A stretch of 64,000 bases of DNA from Shimia sediminis (GTDB lineage: Bacteria > Pseudomonadota > Alphaproteobacteria > Rhodobacterales > Rhodobacteraceae). Where the stretch lies: contig NZ_RYZK01000003.1 of NCBI RefSeq assembly GCF_003990645.1, positions 310,001-374,000 on the forward strand. The letters are read 5' to 3'. The notes under the pieces are model-generated. The model worked only from the letters and a program-made list of their open reading frames with translations. It was not told where the DNA came from and ran no database searches. The position numbers and the translations under genes are program-made. Positions 9,542 through 16,712 of the stretch are shown in pieces (positions within the stretch are counted from its first letter, which is position 1; each line of letters opens with the position of its first letter).

Positions 9542-10534
9542 TCAGCCCATCGCGTGGCGATAGGTGGCGGAATAGGCGCCGGTCAGGTGGTGTTCCAGCT
9601 GGCGTTCGATGTCACCCAACAGCGACGACGCGCCAAAGCGGAACAGGTCGGGCTGCAGCCAGCGATGGCCCAGCTCGTCCTTCATCAGCGCCAGATAGGT
9701 CACCGCGTCCTTGGCCTTGGAAATCCCGCCCGCGGGTTTATAGCCCACCCGGTATCCCGTGCGCTCGTAATAGTCGCGGATCGCGCGGATCATCACCAAC
9801 GACACGGGCAGGGTGGCGTTGACGCTTTCCTTGCCGGTGCTCGTCTTGATGAAATCCGCGCCCGCCATCATGCAGACGAGGCTGGCCCGCGCGACATTGC
9901 GCAGCGTGCCGAGTTCACCGGTGGCAAGGATGGCTTTCACATGGGCATCGCCACAGGCCTCGCGAAAGGCCTTCATCTCATCATACAACGCCTGCCAGTT
10001 GCCCTGCAGCACGTGGCGGCGGGTGATGACGATGTCGATCTCTTCCGCGCCCGCCTTGACGCTTTCGCGGATTTCCTCGACGCGCAAATGGAACGGCGAC
10101 AGGCCCGCCGGAAAGCCGGTCGAGACGGCGGCCACGGGAATGCCCGAGCCTTTCAGCGCCTCAACAGCGGTGGGGATCATGTCGTGATAGACACAGATCG
10201 CGCCGGTGGTCAGACCCTCCATCCCCAGCGCCTGCAACATCTCGGCGCGCACCGGTTGGCGGCCCTTGGCACACAGGCGCCGTACGCGTCCCTCGGTGTC
10301 GTCCCCCGACAGCGTCGTCAGGTCGATGCAACTGATCGCCTTGAGCAGCCACGCGGCCTGATAGTCCTTCTTGACCGAGCGCCGTCCGGGCAGGGTCTTG
10401 GCCCGCCGTTCAATGGCCGAGGTATTGGCCTGCGCGCGGCGCACCCAGTCCAGATCCAGCTCCATGCCGGGATTGCGTGGCTCAACCGTCTGCGGCAGCT
10501 TCAGATCGTCAGATGTTGCTGTTTGGGTGTGCAT
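9542..10534 (-). CDS. deoC: Deoxyribose-phosphate aldolase
   Basis: DeoC splits 2-deoxyribose 5-phosphate into glyceraldehyde 3-phosphate and acetaldehyde during deoxynucleoside catabolism. The 330-residue protein is the long DeoC type, with Schiff-base Lys230 in DFIKTSTGK and the second active-site Lys266 in GYKPAGGIS. The start is ATG 10534, preceded by GGTGAGAG; upstream extension to 10651 would run into the palindromic operator and is rejected. It heads a minus-strand operon with the exported protein and the ALDH, whose first domain could remove the acetaldehyde produced. Confidence 0.95.
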   Translation of the reverse strand: MHTQTATSDDLKLPQTVEPRNPGMELDLDWVRRAQANTSAIERRAKTLPGRRSVKKDYQAAWLLKAISCIDLTTLSGDDTEGRVRRLCAKGRQPVRAEMLQALGMEGLTTGAICVYHDMIPTAVEALKGSGIPVAAVSTGFPAGLSPFHLRVEEIRESVKAGAEEIDIVITRRHVLQGNWQALYDEMKAFREACGDAHVKAILATGELGTLRNVARASLVCMMAGADFIKTSTGKESVNATLPVSLVMIRAIRDYYERTGYRVGYKPAGGISKAKDAVTYLALMKDELGHRWLQPDLFRFGASSLLGDIERQLEHHLTGAYSATYRHAMG

Positions 10535-10631
10535 TTCTCTCACCATCAAGAAAACAGACTCCACCGTGTCACGCCAAGCCCCGCATTTCAAGGCGATGCG
10601 TCGGGTCAACGGCCTGAAATTTGTCCAAATG

Positions 10632-10668
10632 GTCAATGCAATTGAGAACAATTCTCAATTGCATTGAC
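10632..10668. promoter_or_regulatory. 37-bp perfect inverted repeat, candidate Fur/Mur-type operator
   Basis: Two 17-bp arms (GTCAATGCAATTGAGAA and its exact complement) flank a CAA centre. The core TGAGAAC-A-ATTCTCA fits the 7-1-7 arrangement of Fur-family sites with one mismatch. It covers the -35 region of the metal importer promoter and lies 98 bp upstream of the deoC start. Mn-responsive Mur (Fur family) is the expected repressor for such importers in alphaproteobacteria, but the assignment is inference. Confidence 0.75.
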
Positions 10669-10692
10669 TTTGTTGCGAATGGCTCTCATATT
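10664..10692 (+). promoter_or_regulatory. Predicted sigma-70 promoter of the metal importer operon
   Basis: TTGACT (10664-10669) and CATATT (10687-10692) are separated by 17 bp, and the start codon lies 31 bp downstream with AGGAG at 10711-10715. The -35 hexamer lies inside the right arm of the 10632-10668 palindrome, so a bound repressor would block RNA polymerase. Confidence 0.55.
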
Positions 10693-10722
10693 CAAATGCA
10701 ACAAGACCGTAGGAGTGATTCC

Positions 10723-11685
10723 ATGCGCCTGTCGCGCCGTGACTTCATCAAGACCACATTTGCCGGGGCTGCTGCGCTGGCGACGCCTGCGCTGGCGATG
10801 GATAAGCTGACCGTTGTGGCCACGACCGGCATGATTGCCGATGCGGTGCGCCACGTCGGTGGCGACTTTGTCGAGGTGCAGGGCCTGATGGGGGCGGGGG
10901 TTGACCCGCACGCCTATCGCCAGACCCGCACCGACATCGTTGCCATGACCCGCGCCGATCTGGTGCTGTGGCACGGTCTCTACCTCGAGGCGCAGATGCA
11001 AGAGTTCCTGCACAAGCTGGAATCGCGCGTCACCGTGCGCGCCGTGGCCGAGGGCCTGCCGCGCGAATTGCTGCGCGCCCATCCGGATTATCAGGACAAG
11101 TTCGATCCGCACGTCTGGATGGTGCCGTCGCTGTGGAAGCACTGTGTTGAAAACGTGCGCGACGCCATGATCGAGGTGCGCCCGGACATGTCCGGCACCT
11201 TTATCGCCAACACCTCGGCGTTTCTGGACGAACTGGATGCGTTGCAGGCCTATGCCGATACCGCCATTGCCACGGTGCCCGAGCAATCCCGAGTGCTGAT
11301 CACCGCCCATGATGCGTTCAGCTATTTTGGCCGCGACTTTGGCTTTGAGGTGATGGGCATCCAGGGCATCTCGACCGAATCCGAGGCCGGCCTGAACCGC
11401 GTCGGCGCCCTGGTCGACCTGCTTGTGACGCGCAAAATCGGCGCGGTCTTTGTCGAAAGCTCGGTTTCGGACCGCTCGATCCGCGCGCTGACCGAAGGGG
11501 CTGCGGCAAAAGGCCATGATGTTATTATCGGCGGAGAGTTGTTCTCTGACGCCATGGGCCAGGAGGGCAGCTATGAAGGCACCTATCTGGGCATGATCGA
11601 CCACAACGTGACCGTGATCGCAAATGCGCTGGGCGGCAAAGCCCCGGTGCGCGGCATGGCTGGCAAACTGTCAGCCGGGTTTTAA
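10723..11685 (+). CDS. Metal ABC transporter substrate-binding protein (TroA/SitA type)
   Basis: This 320-residue cluster A-I binding protein starts with a twin-arginine-like signal (SRRDFIKTTFAGAAALATPALA), so it may be exported folded. Predicted metal ligands are His63 (GVDPHAY), His130 (FDPHVW), His196 (ITAHDAFSYFG) and Asp293 (MIDHN). The His-His-His-Asp set resembles TroA, whereas strictly Mn-type PsaA proteins have Glu at the third place, so Mn, Zn or Fe remain possible. The ATG at 10723 follows AGGAG; upstream open frame through the operator is rejected. It is first in a four-gene importer operon. Confidence 0.93.
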   Translation: MRLSRRDFIKTTFAGAAALATPALAMDKLTVVATTGMIADAVRHVGGDFVEVQGLMGAGVDPHAYRQTRTDIVAMTRADLVLWHGLYLEAQMQEFLHKLESRVTVRAVAEGLPRELLRAHPDYQDKFDPHVWMVPSLWKHCVENVRDAMIEVRPDMSGTFIANTSAFLDELDALQAYADTAIATVPEQSRVLITAHDAFSYFGRDFGFEVMGIQGISTESEAGLNRVGALVDLLVTRKIGAVFVESSVSDRSIRALTEGAAAKGHDVIIGGELFSDAMGQEGSYEGTYLGMIDHNVTVIANALGGKAPVRGMAGKLSAGF

Positions 11686-11701
11686 GGGAAGAGCAGGCAG
11701 C

Positions 11702-12508
11702 ATGACACTGGAACTGGCAGCCAATCAGGGACAAGCCCCCGCCGCCGACGCGATCGAGACCAGCCCGCTGGCCATTCGCGGCATGACCGTGTCCTACGGC
11801 CAGAAACCCGTGGTCTTCTCGGTCGACATGACCGTCGTGCCCGGTGCCATGACCGCCATTGTCGGCCCCAATGGGGCAGGGAAATCGACGCTGTTGAAGG
11901 CCGCACTGGGCATTGTCAAACCGCTCTCGGGTCAGGTGATGGTAAATGGCAACGCGTTGGCCTCGCAGCGCCAGCGCATCGCCTATGTGCCGCAGCGCGC
12001 CAGCGTGGACTGGGATTTCCCGACCCGCGTGATCGACGTGGTGCTGATGGGTCTCTACCGCGAACTGGGCCTGTTGCGCCGCATCCGCCCGCACCACCGG
12101 GACAAGGCGATGGCCTGTCTGGAGCGTGTCGGCATGACCGAATTCGCAGAGCGTCAGATCGGCCAGTTGTCCGGCGGCCAGCAACAGCGAGTCTTTCTTG
12201 CCCGCGCCCTGGCGCAGGGGGCTGACCTCTATCTCTTGGACGAACCCTTTGCGGGCGTTGATGCCGCCACGGAAAAGGCCATCATCTCGGTCCTGAAATC
12301 CCTGCGTGACGAGGGCAAGACCGTTGTCGCCGTGCATCACGACCTTGCCACGGTGCCCGAGTATTTCGACCGCGTCTTCATGATCAACACCCGCAAGGTT
12401 GCCGAAGGCACCGTGGCCGAGGCCTTTACCGCCGACAATCTCGACAAGACCTATGGCGGGCGTCTGGTGACCGGCCAGATCGACCAGCTGGATCTGGCGG
12501 CGGGGTAG
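11702..12508 (+). CDS. Metal ABC transporter ATP-binding protein
   Basis: This 268-residue ATPase drives the importer. It contains Walker A (GPNGAGKSTL), the signature LSGGQQQRV, Walker B (LYLLDEPFAG) and the switch His (AVHHDLATV). It follows the binding protein by 16 bp and precedes the first permease by 4 bp. The start is ATG 11702, since the open frame upstream overlaps the previous gene and carries no family sequence. Confidence 0.95.
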   Translation: MTLELAANQGQAPAADAIETSPLAIRGMTVSYGQKPVVFSVDMTVVPGAMTAIVGPNGAGKSTLLKAALGIVKPLSGQVMVNGNALASQRQRIAYVPQRASVDWDFPTRVIDVVLMGLYRELGLLRRIRPHHRDKAMACLERVGMTEFAERQIGQLSGGQQQRVFLARALAQGADLYLLDEPFAGVDAATEKAIISVLKSLRDEGKTVVAVHHDLATVPEYFDRVFMINTRKVAEGTVAEAFTADNLDKTYGGRLVTGQIDQLDLAAG

Positions 12509-12512
12509 CCCG

Positions 12513-13718
12513 ATGCTTTGGGACGCTTTGCTCCTCCAGCTTGGTTACAACGCCACGCTGGTGACAATCGGTGCCTGCTTTCTTGGCATCGCCGCGGGGG
12601 TGACCGGCACCTTTCTGTTCCTGCGAAAACGCGCGCTTGTCAGTGACGCGATCAGCCATGCCACCCTGCCGGGTGTGGCACTGGCCTTTATCGTTATGGT
12701 CAGCTTTGGCGGCGATGGGCGCAACCTGATCGGCCTGTTGCTGGGGTCGGCGGTCTCTGCCTGGATCGGCCTCCTCTGTGTCAGCTGGCTCACCCGCTAC
12801 ACCCGCCTGGCTGAAGACGCCGCCATTGGCGCGGTGCTCTCGGTGTTCTTCGGGTTCGGCATCGTGCTCTTGACCGTGATCCAGTCCATGTCCTCGGGGC
12901 GTGCCGCAGGGCTCGAAGGCTTTCTGCTGGGCTCAACCGCGGGCATGCTGTGGAGCGACGCCATGGTGATCCTTGTCGGCGGCGCAGCGACGCTGGCCCT
13001 GGTGCTCATGTTCCGCCGCCCGATGGGGATGGTGGCCTTTGACCCCGAGTTTGCCGCCGCCAACGGGCTGAACGTGGCGCGGATCGACCTGATGATCATG
13101 GGGCTGGCGATGGCGGTCACCGTTGTGGGTCTCAAGATCGTCGGCCTGATCCTGATTGTCGCCATGCTGATCATCCCGCCGGTCACCGCGCGGTTCTGGA
13201 CCGAGCGCACCGACCGCGTGTCGCTGATCGCGGGCGCGGTAGGGGGGCTGTCGGGCTATCTCGGTGCCAGCCTCTCGGCGGCGGCCCCCAATGTGCCGAC
13301 GGGGCCGATCATCGTTCTGGTCAGCTTTGCCTTTTTCGCGCTGGCCCTGTTCTTTGCCCCCAATCGCGGCGTGCTGGCCGCCGTGTTGCGACACCTGAAG
13401 TTCCAGCGCCGCGTGCATATGCGCCAGGGATTGCTGGCGCTGGCGCAGGGGCAACCGATCTATGAGAAACTCACCCTGCGCCTGCTGACGCGCGCAGGCC
13501 TTGCCCGCGCGGATGGCGTGGTGACCGAGACCGGGCGCGCCCGCGCCGCCAAGGCGCTGTGGGACGAGAAACGCTGGGAGATCGTCCGCGCCGATCAGGC
13601 GTTCGAAGGCGCCGCGGCGCTTTATGACGGGCTGCGCGAGCTGGAAACCATCCTGACCGCCGACCAGCTGACCGAGATCGACGCCCGCATCGCCCCCCCC
13701 ACCGGAGTGCCCTCATGA
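12513..13718 (+). CDS. Metal ABC transporter permease with C-terminal cytoplasmic extension
   Basis: Residues about 1-285 are an ABC-3 family permease with eight or so hydrophobic helices. Unlike its 308-residue partner, it continues to 401 residues with a soluble tail (about 290-395: MRQGLLALAQGQPIYEKL, then TLRLLTRAGLARADGVV and a late LTADQLTEIDARI). The tail looks like a small helix-turn-helix or winged-helix domain. TroC/YtgC-type permeases of other bacteria also carry extended C-termini, and in Chlamydia the extension is a DtxR-like regulator, so a regulatory role is possible but unproven. Its stop overlaps the next start (ATGA). Confidence 0.92.
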   Translation: MLWDALLLQLGYNATLVTIGACFLGIAAGVTGTFLFLRKRALVSDAISHATLPGVALAFIVMVSFGGDGRNLIGLLLGSAVSAWIGLLCVSWLTRYTRLAEDAAIGAVLSVFFGFGIVLLTVIQSMSSGRAAGLEGFLLGSTAGMLWSDAMVILVGGAATLALVLMFRRPMGMVAFDPEFAAANGLNVARIDLMIMGLAMAVTVVGLKIVGLILIVAMLIIPPVTARFWTERTDRVSLIAGAVGGLSGYLGASLSAAAPNVPTGPIIVLVSFAFFALALFFAPNRGVLAAVLRHLKFQRRVHMRQGLLALAQGQPIYEKLTLRLLTRAGLARADGVVTETGRARAAKALWDEKRWEIVRADQAFEGAAALYDGLRELETILTADQLTEIDARIAPPTGVPS

Positions 13719-14641
13719 GCGGCGAAGAGTTTGTCCCCCTCTCCCTGACCCCGCTGTTGATCGGCGTCTTTGCCGCCATCGCCTGCGCGCTGCCCGGCAA
13801 TTTCCTGGTGCTGCGCAAACAGGCGCTGATTGGCGATGCCATCAGCCACGTGGTCCTGCCCGGCATTGTTGTCGCCTTTCTCATCACCGGCACCGTGGCC
13901 ACATGGCCGATGATGTTCGGCGCGGCAGGGGCGGCGATTGTGGCGGTGGCCCTGATCGAGGCGATCCGCCGTCTGGGCCGGATCGAGCCGGGGGCAGCCA
14001 TGGGCGTGGCGTTTACCTCGATGTTTGCCGCTGGGGTGCTGCTGTTGGAACAGTCCGACACCTCGACCGTGCATCTGGACGTGGAACACGCGCTTTATGG
14101 CAACCTGGAAAGCCTGATCTGGCTTGATGCCATGGGCTGGGAGAGCCTGTGGGACCCCGTCGCACTGGCCGGGTTGCCGCCCGAGCTGATCCGCATGGCC
14201 CTGACACTGGTCGCCGTCACCGCCTTTGTCTGGCTGTTCTGGCGGCCCCTGAAGATCTCGACCTTTGACGAAGGCTTTGCCCGCACCATGGGCATGCGCA
14301 CCAATCTGTTGGGGCTGGCGCTGGTGGTGGTGGCGGCCATTGCTGCCGTGGCGGCCTTTGATGCGGTCGGGTCGATCATTGTCATCGCCATGTTCATTTG
14401 CCCCCCCGCAGCCGCACGACTGATGACCAACCGTCTGGAAATGCAGATCGTCTGGAGCGTGGTCTTTGCCATCGCCGCGGCGGTGCTGGGATACTTCGTG
14501 GCAGGTTTTGGCCCGCTCTGGCTGGGCTTTGGCAATGCGGTCAGCGCGGCGGGCATGATTGCGACGATGTCGGGGATGATCCTCGCGCTCACCGCGATCT
14601 TCGGACCCTGCCGCAAGCGCCTGGGCGCCCCGGCGGTCTAA
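13715..14641 (+). CDS. Metal ABC transporter permease, second subunit
   Basis: This 308-residue ABC-3 permease has the typical start LIGVFAAIACALPGNFLVLRK and IGDAISHVVLPGIV, followed by multiple membrane helices; it should pair with the preceding permease in the inner membrane. It overlaps that gene by 4 bp (ATGA) and ends the operon. Downstream the array of four hairpins probably terminates the transcript. Confidence 0.94.
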   Translation: MSGEEFVPLSLTPLLIGVFAAIACALPGNFLVLRKQALIGDAISHVVLPGIVVAFLITGTVATWPMMFGAAGAAIVAVALIEAIRRLGRIEPGAAMGVAFTSMFAAGVLLLEQSDTSTVHLDVEHALYGNLESLIWLDAMGWESLWDPVALAGLPPELIRMALTLVAVTAFVWLFWRPLKISTFDEGFARTMGMRTNLLGLALVVVAAIAAVAAFDAVGSIIVIAMFICPPAAARLMTNRLEMQIVWSVVFAIAAAVLGYFVAGFGPLWLGFGNAVSAAGMIATMSGMILALTAIFGPCRKRLGAPAV

Positions 14642-14659
14642 CATCCCTTTACGACGGCA

Positions 14660-14753
14660 AAGCCGCTTCGAAGCGGCTTGCACAAGCGCCTTCCAAGGCG
14701 CTTTCCCAAGCAAATTCGAATTTGCTTGCTCCAAAGGGTTTCGAAACCCTTTG
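14660..14753. repeat. Array of four consecutive hairpin palindromes
   Basis: Four different near-perfect palindromes stand 3-4 bp apart: 14660-14679 (20 bp), 14684-14703 (20 bp with a CC centre), 14707-14728 (22 bp) and 14732-14753 (22 bp). Their arms differ in sequence, but each centre is TTCGAA or TTCCAA. Together they fill the gap between the converging permease and EamA transporter genes; the last hairpin ends 2 bp before the EamA stop codon. A bidirectional terminator or RNA 3'-end stabiliser is the likely role. Confidence 0.85.
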
Positions 14754-14755
14754 TC

Positions 14756-15706
14756 CTATAGGTGCGCGTGTGCCCTGCGCCGACGCGGCGGCTTCTGCGC
14801 CACCACAACACCGGCAATCACGATCCCTGCGCCCAGCGCCTTGGACCAGCTCCAGCCATCCCCCAGCGCGAACATGATCAGCATCACGTAGAACGGCGCG
14901 ACGTTGATATGGAACGACGCCACTGCCACGCCCAACCGCCCCACGCTGGCGATCCACATCACCTGGCTCAGCGCCATACCGGCAATGGCGTAAATCGCCA
15001 AAAGACCGATCTGCTCGGCGTCGATCACCCGCGTCGGCAGCACGTCCAGCCCCATCATGTGAGAGATCAACAGGGCGCCCGCCGTGAACACCAGCCCGCC
15101 AACCAGCGTGACGGTCGACCGGCCAACCTCGGACAGATGGCTATAGTCGCGCACCGTATAAAGGCTGCCGTAGACAAACAGGAAACACGAGAAAATCGCC
15201 GCCAGCGCCCCAAGACCCAGGCTGCCGACCGTGCCGCCGCCAATTGCAACGATGCCGCCAACCACCGAGGCCCCAAGCCCGATCAGGAAAGCCCAGGTCA
15301 TGCGCCGCGTGCCATGTGCGACCTCGACAATGGCTGCCGCGACGGGGCAGGCCGAGGCAATGATGGCCACGGTCACCGCATCAGTCAGGCTCTGCGCCAG
15401 CAGCAACAGATAGGCCCCAAGCCCAAAGGTCAGCCCCCCGATCAGCGTGCCCCGTCCCCAACGCACGGTCATCAGCGCCTGAACGCCGTCGCGCATCACC
15501 CAGATGATCATCAGCAAGGCAACCGCAAAAGCAAACCGCGCCGCGATCAGCGCCAGCGGTGGCCAGCTTGCCAACAGGAATTCGGCCGCAGGAAATCCGC
15601 AGGCCCATGCCAGCATCGAGGCCATGCCCAGGGCATTGCCAGACACAACCTGACGAGTGCGCGCGCGGGCGTCAAAACCAGCGGCGTCGGGGCCTGTCAC
15701 AGACAT
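14756..15706 (-). CDS. EamA/DMT family transporter
   Basis: This 316-residue inner membrane protein has ten hydrophobic segments arranged as two EamA repeats, as in drug/metabolite exporters such as RhaT and YdcZ relatives. The first repeat shows ALGMASMLAWACGFPAAEFL and the second ends with ALGAGIVIAGVVVAQK before a basic tail. The substrate is unknown. The start is ATG 15706, with AAAGGTGTGGGA upstream; the TTG at 15721 in the same frame is less likely. It stands alone, converging on the metal importer operon. Confidence 0.88.
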   Translation of the reverse strand: MSVTGPDAAGFDARARTRQVVSGNALGMASMLAWACGFPAAEFLLASWPPLALIAARFAFAVALLMIIWVMRDGVQALMTVRWGRGTLIGGLTFGLGAYLLLLAQSLTDAVTVAIIASACPVAAAIVEVAHGTRRMTWAFLIGLGASVVGGIVAIGGGTVGSLGLGALAAIFSCFLFVYGSLYTVRDYSHLSEVGRSTVTLVGGLVFTAGALLISHMMGLDVLPTRVIDAEQIGLLAIYAIAGMALSQVMWIASVGRLGVAVASFHINVAPFYVMLIMFALGDGWSWSKALGAGIVIAGVVVAQKPPRRRRAHAHL

Positions 15707-15922
15707 TCCCACACCTTTCAAAACGAATCAGAAACGGGCGCAAAATAGTCCCGATTGCCCGCGAGATTGGCGTGCGGACGGTGTTTGATCTGTTCCGTTT
15801 TCGACAGGATGTCGTATTCAGACTGAGGCCGGATTTTTGTGGAAAATAGACGCCAACCAACGTCAGAATCAGCTTGACGCCAAATCACGTCAGGCATACA
15901 GGGGCGCGAAAGGTGTTATGAC

Positions 15923-16678
15923 ATGCCCAAGTTTGCTGCCAATATCAGCATGCTCTTTACCGAGCTGCCGTTTCTGGATCGGATACCTGCCGCCAAGAAG
16001 GCAGGCTTCGATGCGGTGGAGATTCTGTTCCCCTACGACATCTCGGCCCGCGAGATCCGCGCCGCACTGCAAGGGGCCGATCTGCCGCTGGTGCTGATCA
16101 ACACTCCGCCCCCCAACTGGACCGGCGGCGACCGCGGTTTTGCGGCCATCCCCGGCGGGCAGGATCGCTTTCGCCACGATTTCAAACGCGCGCTGCGCTA
16201 TGCCGATGTGCTGGGGGCCGGGATCATCCACATCATGTCCGGCATCGCTGAGGGCGACGCGGCACGCGCCACCATGGTCGAGAACCTGTGCTGGGCGACG
16301 GATCACGCGCCGACCCAGAAGGTTACCATCGAACCGCTCAACACCACCGACATGCCCGGCTATTTCCTGAGCGACTTTGACCTGGCGGCAGGCATCCTTG
16401 ACGAAGTCTCGGCCCCCAATCTCGCGCTCCAGTTCGATGCCTATCACGCCCATATGATCTCGGGCGACATGATGGCCCTGTGGCAGGCGCATGGTCACCG
16501 GGCCGGACATATCCAGATTGCAGGCGCGCCCGGGCGGCGTGAACCTCAGACCGGCGATATCGACTATCGCCAGTTCTTCGCGCAGCTCAAGGCCGGCCGT
16601 TATAGCGGCTATGTCAGTGGCGAATACAACCCTGCAGGCGAAACCTCCAAGGGGTTGCGTTGGCTTACTCTCGGCTGA
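15923..16678 (+). CDS. hyi: Hydroxypyruvate isomerase family TIM-barrel enzyme
   Basis: Hyi interconverts hydroxypyruvate and tartronate semialdehyde in glyoxylate/glycerate metabolism. The 251-residue sequence has the family segments MPKFAANISMLFTELPFLDR, EPLNTTDMPGYF (metal-binding Glu), LQFDAYHAHMISGD, HIQIAGAPGRREP and SGEYNP (second metal-binding Glu). It is cytoplasmic and stands alone between an EamA transporter and polA. AAAGGTGTT precedes the ATG at 15923. Related sugar isomerases share the fold, but the motif match to Hyi is close. Confidence 0.9.
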   Translation: MPKFAANISMLFTELPFLDRIPAAKKAGFDAVEILFPYDISAREIRAALQGADLPLVLINTPPPNWTGGDRGFAAIPGGQDRFRHDFKRALRYADVLGAGIIHIMSGIAEGDAARATMVENLCWATDHAPTQKVTIEPLNTTDMPGYFLSDFDLAAGILDEVSAPNLALQFDAYHAHMISGDMMALWQAHGHRAGHIQIAGAPGRREPQTGDIDYRQFFAQLKAGRYSGYVSGEYNPAGETSKGLRWLTLG

Positions 16679-16712
16679 CGTCCCTTGCGGGCCGGGGCGT
16701 TCTGGGGTCCTC

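Noticed and set aside
8078-10645. Plus-strand open frame of 855 codons opposite ALDH and deoC
   Set aside because: It covers two well-supported enzyme genes with catalytic residues on the minus strand and has no recognisable domain itself.
14660-14753. CRISPR-like array
   Set aside because: The four units are palindromes with different sequences and no spacers; a CRISPR needs near-identical repeats separated by unique spacers.
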